From a virus, in the IMG/VR virus record IMGVR_UViG_3300031963_000875, positions 1-24,998 of that record: a DNA stretch of 24,998 nucleotides; one strand, written 5' to 3'. Under the pieces are notes generated by a model. That model ran no database searches and was not told the origin of the DNA. It was given only the letters and a program-made list of their open reading frames with translations. This document shows positions 19,021 through 24,998 of the stretch, piece after piece (position 1 is the stretch's first letter; every line of letters starts with the position of its first letter). Made by a program: the position numbers and the translations under genes.

Positions 19021-19217
19021 TCTTGCCACAACGTCTGACGTGGTGCGCACGTAGCGACCGAGAGGAAGCTGAAAGCAGGATGAAATCTCCAGTTACCCGT
19101 TCTGCTGTAAAACTAAGGCAAATGTCCGCCTCGGCACACAGGCTCCATGGTTGTTGGAGATCGCGGCCTCCCGGCAGGATGACCCTGCACGTTACTGGGG
19201 TAGTCTGAGGAGCTTTT

Positions 19218-19562
19218 ATGCCCAAGAATGCGACTTACGTTCCGACCCCTGCTGAACAGGAAGCGTTGAATTACCATCGACGCAACCTTGAGGCTGGTAC
19301 TTACTTGCAGAACCCGGATGGGTCGCTGACCACCTTTTACGGCACTGTCGTCGGTGACGATCAGGGAGCAATGCTTATTCCGACCTTTTGGCACGGAGCC
19401 GTCCGCGACCCTGAGCAGGCCATGCGCTTCGCTATTAAGTCGGGGATTCAGTTTCCTCGATATAAAGACACGGCACGGGCTTTGGCTGCTGAACGAGCGT
19501 TGCACGACATCATGGAAGCCGAAACGTCTGCTTTTGCCAAAAAGAAGGCCGCTAAACGGTGA
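19218..19562 (+). CDS. Phage protein upstream of terminase, function unknown
   Basis: 114 residues behind GAGGAG at good spacing. The sequence has AEQEALNYHRRNLEAGTYLQ, then GAMLIPTFWHGAVRDPEQAM and FPRYKDTARALAAERALHDI, ending in Lys-rich KKAAKR. Such small proteins with LIPT..W and FP.Y.....A...LH are frequent just before terminase genes in podophages. The function is not known; a packaging or head-associated role is inferred by position. Coupled to the next gene by GTGA. Confidence 0.8.
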   Translation: MPKNATYVPTPAEQEALNYHRRNLEAGTYLQNPDGSLTTFYGTVVGDDQGAMLIPTFWHGAVRDPEQAMRFAIKSGIQFPRYKDTARALAAERALHDIMEAETSAFAKKKAAKR

Positions 19563-20044
19563 CTGAACCGTCCTTTCGTTCGATCCCTTTTGAGCCTCGT
19601 GAACTGAAGGCTTCGCCTGACGTTCTGGAGAGGATTTACGAGGCGTCTAAGCTTGGCCTCAAGGGTGATGCCATGGCCTTTGCCGCTGGCCTCTTGCCGA
19701 TAGAGTATCGTCGGCTTTTGCAGTTAGATAAGGCTGCGTCCATTGCCGAGGCTAAGGGTCGTGCCGACAGTGAGGTTGAGGCGGCTACCGTTTTGCGTGG
19801 AGCGGCTCTTGAGGGAGATAGCAAGGCGGCTCTCGCGCTCCTCACCCACTTGCACGATTGGGTTGCCCGCCAGCAAGTTCAGGTCGATATTAAATCGCAA
19901 ATCAGCATCGTTGCGGCACTGCAAGAGGCGGAGTCTCGCGTCATCGAGGGCCGAGTATTGCGAGAGGAAACGCCTGCACTAGAACACTCGCCGAACCGGC
20001 TTTTAGAGTTAGACTCTAAGCACCATGCAACAGCCGATTTATAG
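19559..20044 (+). CDS. terS: Terminase small subunit-like protein
   Basis: 161 residues from GTG 19559 (GTGA overlap). The core has LLPIEYRRLLQLDKAASIAE (20 residues), then GRADSEVEAATVLRGAALEG (20 residues) and SKAALALLTHLHDWVARQQV (20 residues). This pattern, helical with an HDWVAxQQVQV end, is known from small terminase-like proteins directly preceding terL. It should bind the packaging site and recruit the large subunit. Its 3' end overlaps the terL start by 20 bases. The assignment rests on position plus pattern. Confidence 0.75.
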   Translation: MTEPSFRSIPFEPRELKASPDVLERIYEASKLGLKGDAMAFAAGLLPIEYRRLLQLDKAASIAEAKGRADSEVEAATVLRGAALEGDSKAALALLTHLHDWVARQQVQVDIKSQISIVAALQEAESRVIEGRVLREETPALEHSPNRLLELDSKHHATADL

Positions 20045-21551
20045 CCCCGAAGACGAGCAACTCTTGATGTCCAAGGTCTGGGCACCCCAGATTAAAGACG
20101 ACCCGGAAGCGTTCGTGCTGCTCGTGTTTCCTTGGGGGAAACCCGGCACGCCGCTGGAGCATTTTAAAGGCCCGCGCAAATGGCAGCGCAAGATACTTCG
20201 CGATATTGCTGCGCACATTGCCAAGAATAAAACCGCCACCGCCTACGAAGTCTTGCGCATGGCGACGGCTTCGGGACGCGGTATCGGTAAATCCGCACTG
20301 GTGTCGTGGTTAATCCTGTGGATGCTTTCGACCCGGATTGGCTCAACGACCATTGTGTCGGCCAACTCGGAAGCCCAGCTTCGCTCAGTCACTTGGGCAG
20401 AAATCACCAAGTGGGCGGCGTTGTTGCTCAATTCGCATTGGTTTGAGATTAGCGCGACCCGCGTGATGCCCGCTAAATGGATCGCTGAACTCGTTGAGCG
20501 CGACCTTAAAGTCGGCACCCGTTATTGGTCCGTGGAAGGTCGTTTGTGGTCGGAAGAAAACCCCGACTCCTATGCCGGTGTCCACAACCAGGCAGGCGTT
20601 ATGGTGATCTTCGATGAAGCCTCCGGTATTCCCGATTCCATTTGGTCGGTCACGGCAGGCTTCTTTACGGAAAACACACCGCACCGATTCTGGTTGGCGT
20701 TCTCTAACCCCCGTCGTAACGAAGGCTACTTCTTCGAGGCGTTCCATGCGAAAAGAAACTTCTGGCAAACCCAAAACATCGACGCCCGCGAAGTCGAAGA
20801 CACGGACAAAGGCGTCTACGAGCAAATCATCGCGGAATACGGCGCGGACTCAAAGCAAGCGAAAGTCGAAGTCTACGGGCAATTCCCGAGCGACTCCGAC
20901 GACCAGTTCATCCCTCCCAGCATTGTTGACCAAGCAGTTTCTCGACCACGCTACCAGGACGCGCACGCGGTACGAGTTATCGGAGTCGATCCTGCGCGAA
21001 CGGGCGCAGACTCCACGGTTATCGTGGTCCGAGAAGGCCGCGATCTGGTGGCAGTCCGTCGTTACAACGGCGAAGATACGATGGCAACGGTTGGGCGAAT
21101 TATTGATGCTATCGAAGAGTGGCAACCCGCGCTGGTGGTTTTAGACGAAGGCGGATTGGGGTATGGCATTCTTGACCGCTTAAAAGAGCAGCGGTATAAG
21201 GTCGTTAGAGGCGTCAATTTCAGTTGGAAATCTAAAACCCCACAAATGTATGCGAATAAACGCGCAGAACTGTGGGGTTTAATGCGTGAGTGGTTGCAAA
21301 GCGCATCCATCCCGAACGATAAACAACTGAAAGCTGATCTCTCTGCACCGCACCAGAAACCGAATTCGTCAGGTTCGATCCAGTTGGAAAGCAAAAAGGA
21401 AATGAAATCACGAGGATTGCCGTCGCCCGACGCGGCTGACGCCCTTGCGTGTACGTTTGCTTACCCGGTCGCGAATCGCGAATACCGCGAACGACCGCGC
21501 ACCGTTAATGCGTATCAAGGCGGCGTCGTGAACTCATGGATGGGTGCATAA
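20025..21551 (+). CDS. terL: Terminase large subunit
   Basis: 508 residues. The ATPase has Walker A GRGIGKSA (84-91), Walker B VMVIFDEA (192-199), and a coupling segment FSNPRR (226-231). The nuclease domain has VDPARTGADST (Asp322), VVLDEGG (Asp374) and SPDAADAL (467-474), the three acidic positions of phage terminase RNase H-like nucleases. Length is usual. The protein pumps DNA through the portal and cuts the concatemer. It precedes the portal by ~1.2 kb that holds a DUF6321-like gene, an HNH endonuclease and short basic genes. No truncation is seen. Confidence 0.95.
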   Translation: MQQPIYSPEDEQLLMSKVWAPQIKDDPEAFVLLVFPWGKPGTPLEHFKGPRKWQRKILRDIAAHIAKNKTATAYEVLRMATASGRGIGKSALVSWLILWMLSTRIGSTTIVSANSEAQLRSVTWAEITKWAALLLNSHWFEISATRVMPAKWIAELVERDLKVGTRYWSVEGRLWSEENPDSYAGVHNQAGVMVIFDEASGIPDSIWSVTAGFFTENTPHRFWLAFSNPRRNEGYFFEAFHAKRNFWQTQNIDAREVEDTDKGVYEQIIAEYGADSKQAKVEVYGQFPSDSDDQFIPPSIVDQAVSRPRYQDAHAVRVIGVDPARTGADSTVIVVREGRDLVAVRRYNGEDTMATVGRIIDAIEEWQPALVVLDEGGLGYGILDRLKEQRYKVVRGVNFSWKSKTPQMYANKRAELWGLMREWLQSASIPNDKQLKADLSAPHQKPNSSGSIQLESKKEMKSRGLPSPDAADALACTFAYPVANREYRERPRTVNAYQGGVVNSWMGA

Positions 21552-21811
21552 TGGCCCGTAAATCGGTCAGTCTGTCGGTCGGTCGAGGCGAGAAACAGCC
21601 GGTTTCTAAGGGCGCAGGATTGACGGCGAAAGGCCGAGCGAAATATAACCGCGCTACGGGCAGCAAATTGAAAGCCCCGGCTCCTAATCCGAAGACTAAA
21701 ACGGACGCGGGACGTAAAAAGTCTTTCTGTGCTAGAATGGCTCCTATCGCAAAAAAGAGTCCGCGAGGGAGCCGTGCAAGGGCATCAATGCGTCGATGGA
21801 ACTGCAACTGA
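21551..21811 (+). CDS. Small DUF6321-like phage protein
   Basis: 86 residues from ATG 21551 (TAATG with terL). Typical DUF6321 sequence: EKQPVSKGAGLTAKGRAKYN (20 residues), then RATGSKLKAPAPNPKTKTDA (20 residues) and GRKKSFCARM. It has a basic, low-complexity character. The C-terminal part (SRARASMRRWNCN) also keeps the RWNC end of the family, so the gene appears intact although an HNH endonuclease starts inside it in another frame. Function unknown; found in many phage genomes near terminase. Confidence 0.8.
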   Translation: MARKSVSLSVGRGEKQPVSKGAGLTAKGRAKYNRATGSKLKAPAPNPKTKTDAGRKKSFCARMAPIAKKSPRGSRARASMRRWNCN

Positions 21812-22241
21812 ATTGTGGGCAGATGTTAAAGGTTATGAAGGGAGGTACCAAGTCAGCACATTAGGCCGCGTTAAATCCGTTGCTCGGTATCGCAAAACGA
21901 AGCGTGGGGGCCAAACATGGATGCCAGAACGCATCATGAAGCTCCACCGGAAAACGGCAAAAAACAAAACGCGACCATACGAAGAAGTGCATTTGCGTGA
22001 TGGCTCATGTCGAGACGTGCCTAGCAAAGCATTTTTAGTGCATAGACTTGTTGCCAATGCGTTTATTAAACAACTTGGTGCGGGAGAGCAGGTCGATCAC
22101 ATAAACGGCATACATCACGATAATAGAGTGGAAAATTTGCGTGTTATGCATTACATAGAACATGCAAGATTGCACCCGATTGTTGTCAATCCGTTAGATC
22201 GTCACTCAATTACTGGTCAATTCTTAGCGAGAAACAGCTAA
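21774..22241 (+). CDS. HNH homing endonuclease with NUMOD4
   Basis: 155 residues from GTG 21774, with GAGGGAG upstream; the longer start at 21729 lies within the DUF6321-like gene without SD. The NUMOD4 part is ELWADVKGYEGRYQVSTLGR (13-32, 20 residues). The HNH part is HRLVANAF (90-97), then VDHINGIHHDNRVENLR (107-123), with His109, Asn111 and Asn117-type ligands. It is a free-standing homing endonuclease, and its composition is AT-richer than the neighbours. Its stop overlaps the next gene by one base. It is a mobile insertion between packaging genes. Confidence 0.9.
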   Translation: MQGHQCVDGTATELWADVKGYEGRYQVSTLGRVKSVARYRKTKRGGQTWMPERIMKLHRKTAKNKTRPYEEVHLRDGSCRDVPSKAFLVHRLVANAFIKQLGAGEQVDHINGIHHDNRVENLRVMHYIEHARLHPIVVNPLDRHSITGQFLARNS

Positions 22242-22396
22242 TGGCGGCTAAAAAAGGTTTGTACGCGAACATTCACGCTAAACGGAAGCGTATCGCTGCC
22301 GGATCGGGCGAAAAAATGCGCAAAGTAGGTGCAAAAGGCGCACCGACGGCCAAAGCGTTCCGTCAATCTGCCAAAACCGCTAAACGGAGAAAGTAA
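22241..22396 (+). CDS. Short basic phage protein (51 aa)
   Basis: 51 residues from ATG 22241 (TAATG) to TAA 22394-22396. The product MAAKKGLYANIHAKRKRIAA (20 residues) continues GSGEKMRKVGAKGAPTAKAF, ending in a Lys/Arg tail. This is a well-known short phage protein pattern (KKGLYANIHAKR), found before portal genes in many podophages. It is probably a nucleic-acid or assembly accessory; no experimental role is known to me. Confidence 0.85.
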   Translation: MAAKKGLYANIHAKRKRIAAGSGEKMRKVGAKGAPTAKAFRQSAKTAKRRK

Positions 22397-22585
22397 ATGC
22401 CAAGAATGCCTGTCGGTGTTAACCCACGCGCCCTCGTCGGCGACATGATTATCGGCTCTCAGGAAGAGCAGCGTCAGATGCAGCAGCGCCAGAAGCGCCC
22501 TGCCATGATGCGCCGCCCGGATGAGGACATTATCCGCACGACGGTTGCGTTTCGTCCGACGCCGATGCGTAGACGGATGCCGTAA
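22397..22585 (+). CDS. Short Met/Arg-rich phage protein
   Basis: 62 residues starting right after the stop of the gene before. Very rich in Arg, Met, Gln and Pro (QEEQRQMQQRQKRPAMMRRP, 20 residues). The N-terminus is PRMPVGVNPRALVGDMIIGS. No family is recognised. Basic short proteins like this cluster in front of portal genes and may assist in head assembly. Its stop overlaps the next ATG (TAATG). Confidence 0.7.
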   Translation: MPRMPVGVNPRALVGDMIIGSQEEQRQMQQRQKRPAMMRRPDEDIIRTTVAFRPTPMRRRMP

Positions 22586-22725
22586 TGCCTCTCGTTAAGT
22601 CACCGAGCAAGGCTGCATTCCGCAAAAACGTGCGGGCCGAAGTACGCGCCGGTAAGCCTGTCAAGCAGGCCGTAGCGATTGCGTATTCGGTTAAGCGCAG
22701 AGCCCAAGGCAAGAAGCGTAAATAA
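22585..22725 (+). CDS. Short DUF6496-like phage protein (46 aa)
   Basis: 46 residues from ATG 22585 to TAA 22723-22725, overlapping the portal ATG (TAATG). The product MPLVKSPSKAAFRKNVRAEV (20 residues) continues RAGKPVKQAVAIAYSVKRRA, matching the DUF6496 signature GKPxKQAxAIAYSxKR. Basic and helical; function is unknown. It is too short for many gene finders but fully embedded in the coupled operon. Confidence 0.85.
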   Translation: MPLVKSPSKAAFRKNVRAEVRAGKPVKQAVAIAYSVKRRAQGKKRK

Positions 22726-24914
22726 TGGCACGCAACGACCCCACTGGTATTAAAGGCGCAGGGTACGTCTCTGCGACCCCTGAGGATCGCGGTAAAAAAT
22801 CACGCGACCCGGCGGACATCCTAGCGACCGCTCGTCAGCGTATGACGACGGCGATTTCGGCGTATTCCGATAGCCGCGAGGATGAACTTGACGATCTGCG
22901 CTTTATGGCGGGATCGCCCGATAACCAGTGGCAGTGGCCGCAGGACGTATTGGCAACCCGTGGGTCCGTGCAGGGCCAAACGATCAATGCGCGTCCGTGC
23001 TTGACGATCAACAAGCTCCCGCAGCATGTGCGCCAGGTCACGAACGATCAGCGCCAGAATCGCCCTGCGGGCAAAGTCATTCCGGTTGATGACCAAGCCG
23101 ATATTGAGGTCGCCGAAGTATTCGACGGCATCGTGCGGCACATTGAGTACATCTCGGATGCCGATGTGGCTTACGACACCGCCTGTGACAACCAAGTCAC
23201 CTACGGCGAAGGCTATATCCGCATCCTGACGGAATATTGCGACGAGAACACGTTTGACCAAGACTTGAGAATTGGACGCGTTCGCAATTCGTTTAGCGTT
23301 TACATGGACCCGATGATCCAAGACCCCTGCGGGTCGGACGCGGAGTGGTGCTTCATCACCGAAGATGTGCCTAAGACCGACTTTGAGCGCATGTTCCCGA
23401 CTGCTGAACCGATCTCGTCTATTGCCATTCGTGGCGTGGGCGATGCCGCACTTTCGCAGTGGATCAACGAAGATACGGTGCGTATCGCGGAGTATTTCTA
23501 CAAAGAACACTCCAAAGCGACGTTAAACCTGTATCCGGGGAACCAGACGGCGTTTGCCGGGTCGCCGGAAGCCAAGCAGATCGAGATGATGGGCCTAAAG
23601 CCTATCCGTACCCGCGAAGTCGATGTCGTCAAGATCAAATGGGTCAAGACGAACGGGTATGAAATTCTGGAAGAGGCGGATTGGCCGGGTAAATACATCC
23701 CGGTCGTTCGCGTCATCGGAAACGAGTTTGAAGTTGAAGGTCGCCTCTATGTGTCGGGCCTTGTGCGTAACGCCAAGGACGCCCAGCGCATGTACAACTA
23801 TTGGGTATCTCAAGAGGCGGAGATGCTGGCGTTGGCCCCCAAAGCGCCGTTTATCGGCTATGGCGGGCAGTTTGAAGGCTATGAACAACAGTGGAAGACC
23901 GCCAATACGACCAACTGGCCGTACTTGGAAGTCAACCCGGATGTCACCGATGGTCAGGGCGCTGTTCTGCCCCTGCCGCAGCGTGCGCCGCCGCCCTTGG
24001 CCCAAACCGGGCTTATTCAGGCGAAGATGGGCGCAGCGGATGACATCAAAGCGACAACGGGACAATATGATTCGTCTCTGGGCGCTACGTCTAACGAGCG
24101 GTCGGGTCGAGCCATCTTGGCGCGTGAACGGCAAGGCGACACAGGCACATACCATTACGTCGATAACCTGGCTCGCGCCATTCGCTATGTCACGCGTCAA
24201 CTCGTTGACCTAATCCCAAAAATCTACGATACCCAGCGTATTGCGCGGATTATCGGCATCGACGGCGAGACTTCGACGGTGCGCATCAACCCGATGCAGC
24301 AAGAGCCGGTTCGCAAGATCGTCGATCAGGCCGGTATCGTCATTGAGAAGATTTACAACCCGTCCGTCGGCAAGTACGACGTAGCGGTCACGACCGGCCC
24401 CTCGTACTACACGAAGCGGCAGGAAGCGATGGCGGCGATGGGCGAAATCTTGCAGGCGAACCCGCAGCTTTGGGCTGTGGCGGGCGACCTCTTCGTCAAG
24501 AACATGGATTGGCCAGGTGCGCAGGAAATTGCGCAGCGTTTGGCTAAGACGATTGATCCGAAGTTGCTCGAAGCCTCTGACGAAGACCCGGCACTACAGG
24601 CCGCGCAGCAGCAGATTCAAGCGATGGGCGCTGAGATGGAGCAGATGTTCGGCATGTTGCAGAACGTCCAGCAGTCGATGGAAGCCCGCGAGGTTCAGGT
24701 CAAAGAGTTTGAGGCTGAAGTCAAAGCGTACCAGGCTGAGACGGATCGCCTCAAAACCGTTGGCCCTGCGCTCAACGAACAGCAAATTCAAGATATTGTG
24801 ATGGGCACACTTTCCGGTATGCTGTCAAGCGGCGATTTGGTCGCGCCTATGGTTCCACGTGAAACAATGATGCCCATGGAAGAAATGCCCATGCAGGGCG
24901 GAGAAATGCAATGA
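22725..24914 (+). CDS. Portal protein, P22-like
   Basis: 729 residues. The N-terminal part has EDELDDLRFMAGSPDNQWQW (20 residues), INARPCLTINKLPQHVRQVT (20 residues) and NRPAGKVIPVDD, followed by ACDNQVTYGEGYIRILTEY, all typical of P22-type portals. The central GQYDSSLGATSNERSGRAIL (20 residues) is also diagnostic. The C-terminal ~130 residues form a long coiled coil (QQQIQAMGAEMEQMFGMLQN, then EFEAEVKAYQAETDRLK) like the barrel helices of large podovirus portals. The dodecamer is the DNA gate. No frameshift. Its stop overlaps the next ATG (ATGA). Confidence 0.93.
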   Translation: MARNDPTGIKGAGYVSATPEDRGKKSRDPADILATARQRMTTAISAYSDSREDELDDLRFMAGSPDNQWQWPQDVLATRGSVQGQTINARPCLTINKLPQHVRQVTNDQRQNRPAGKVIPVDDQADIEVAEVFDGIVRHIEYISDADVAYDTACDNQVTYGEGYIRILTEYCDENTFDQDLRIGRVRNSFSVYMDPMIQDPCGSDAEWCFITEDVPKTDFERMFPTAEPISSIAIRGVGDAALSQWINEDTVRIAEYFYKEHSKATLNLYPGNQTAFAGSPEAKQIEMMGLKPIRTREVDVVKIKWVKTNGYEILEEADWPGKYIPVVRVIGNEFEVEGRLYVSGLVRNAKDAQRMYNYWVSQEAEMLALAPKAPFIGYGGQFEGYEQQWKTANTTNWPYLEVNPDVTDGQGAVLPLPQRAPPPLAQTGLIQAKMGAADDIKATTGQYDSSLGATSNERSGRAILARERQGDTGTYHYVDNLARAIRYVTRQLVDLIPKIYDTQRIARIIGIDGETSTVRINPMQQEPVRKIVDQAGIVIEKIYNPSVGKYDVAVTTGPSYYTKRQEAMAAMGEILQANPQLWAVAGDLFVKNMDWPGAQEIAQRLAKTIDPKLLEASDEDPALQAAQQQIQAMGAEMEQMFGMLQNVQQSMEAREVQVKEFEAEVKAYQAETDRLKTVGPALNEQQIQDIVMGTLSGMLSSGDLVAPMVPRETMMPMEEMPMQGGEMQ

Positions 24915-24998
24915 AGGCGGCAGATTTCGTAGGTCATTTGTTCCTAGCGCGAGATGTGGCGCATTCAGTGCATTTGAATACCCGTAGTTACGCCAAAC
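24911..24998 (+). CDS. DUF5856-like phage protein (3'-truncated by window end)
   Basis: A frame from ATG 24911 (ATGA with the portal stop) open to the window edge: MKAADFVGHLFLARDVAHSV (20 residues), then HLNTRSYAK. This opening is characteristic of DUF5856-type phage proteins that follow portal genes in P22-like podophages. Only 29 residues are visible, so the rest is unknown. Confidence 0.75.
   Translation, partial: MKAADFVGHLFLARDVAHSVHLNTRSYAK

Larger units (their letters stand above)
18485..19217. other. Repeat-rich divergent control region (origin/operator/packaging candidate)
   Basis: About 733 bp without a convincing gene lie between the leftward early operon and the rightward terminase operon. 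It contains GTAGTCA/TGACTAC motifs, four iteron-like repeats, three GAGA-N5-TCTC dyads, a GGGAATTCCC palindrome (18786-18795), a G-quadruplex motif, and an AT-rich stretch (18974-19010). Two candidate rightward promoters lie near its right side. The last ~130 bp before the terminase genes (19080-19208) contain hairpins (for example CTCCA 19143-19147 with TGGAG 19155-19159, and GCAGG-N5-CCTGC at 19174-19188) but no supported gene. A cos or pac site could lie here because the terminase gene follows directly. Confidence 0.75.

Noticed and set aside
18852-19208. 118-residue plus-strand frame through the G-rich tract
   Set aside because: No SD, runs through the G-quadruplex motif and the AT-rich stretch, composition unlike a protein; its 3' part from ATG 19080 (42 residues, GAGAGGAAG ten bases upstream) is possible but has no other support.
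22821-23510. 229-residue minus-strand frame in the portal gene
   Set aside because: Antisense shadow of a clearly recognised portal; the portal frame has the conserved residues.
23595-24200. 201-residue minus-strand frame in the portal gene
   Set aside because: Same reason: antisense shadow, no independent support.

Overview
The window is part of a tailed-phage (Caudoviricetes) genome that infects a Gram-negative bacterium. The evidence is a P22-type portal, a terminase pair, three consecutive virion (ejection-type) proteins and a lysis cassette with an Rz1 lipoprotein gene embedded inside Rz. Short-tailed (podovirus-like) morphology is inferred from the portal and the ejection-type proteins; no tape-measure gene lies in the window. 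The host genus cannot be fixed from sequence alone. No integrase, tRNA, rRNA, CRISPR array or IS element was seen. Almost all genes are packed with ATGA, GTGA, TAATG or TGATG overlaps.

Layout: (1) 1-6001, plus strand: tail/receptor-binding proteins (a C1q-like fragment, a tail fibre with a spike-type N-terminus, a glycine-rich adhesin-like protein), a GNAT-like protein and three long virion proteins. (2) 6004-7363, plus: lysis cassette (small membrane proteins, Rz with nested Rz1, GH108-type muramidase). (3) 7375-8745, plus: an HExxH protein and an HTH-metallophosphoesterase. (4) 10619-8642, minus: a Cro-like regulator, then a replication-type protein, a secreted protein, a VRR-NUC-like nuclease and a small helical protein. 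(5) 10709-15068, plus: early recombination/replication operon with an ERF annealing protein, a lambda-Exo/YqaJ nuclease, an SSB-like protein, small proteins and a primase/helicase-type ATPase. (6) 18484-15083, minus: fifteen small early genes, including three that are under 60 codons and easily missed. (7) 18485-19217: a 0.73-kb repeat-rich divergent control region (origin, operator and/or packaging candidate). (8) 19218-24998, plus: packaging and head genes (terminase pair, DUF6321-like, HNH homing endonuclease, short basic proteins, P22-like portal, start of a DUF5856-like gene).

The most noteworthy non-genic items are: a candidate lambda-OOP-like antisense RNA between the cro-like gene and the leftward replication genes; a cro/early divergent promoter pair that shares its -35 site, with a predicted leaderless regulator mRNA; two sequence-related terminators facing in from either side of the recombination operon; a reiterated leader sequence in front of several leftward early genes; and the 18.5-19.2 kb region with iteron-like repeats, short dyads, a perfect G-quadruplex motif and an AT-rich stretch. 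All functional assignments come from reading the sequence; no database search was run.
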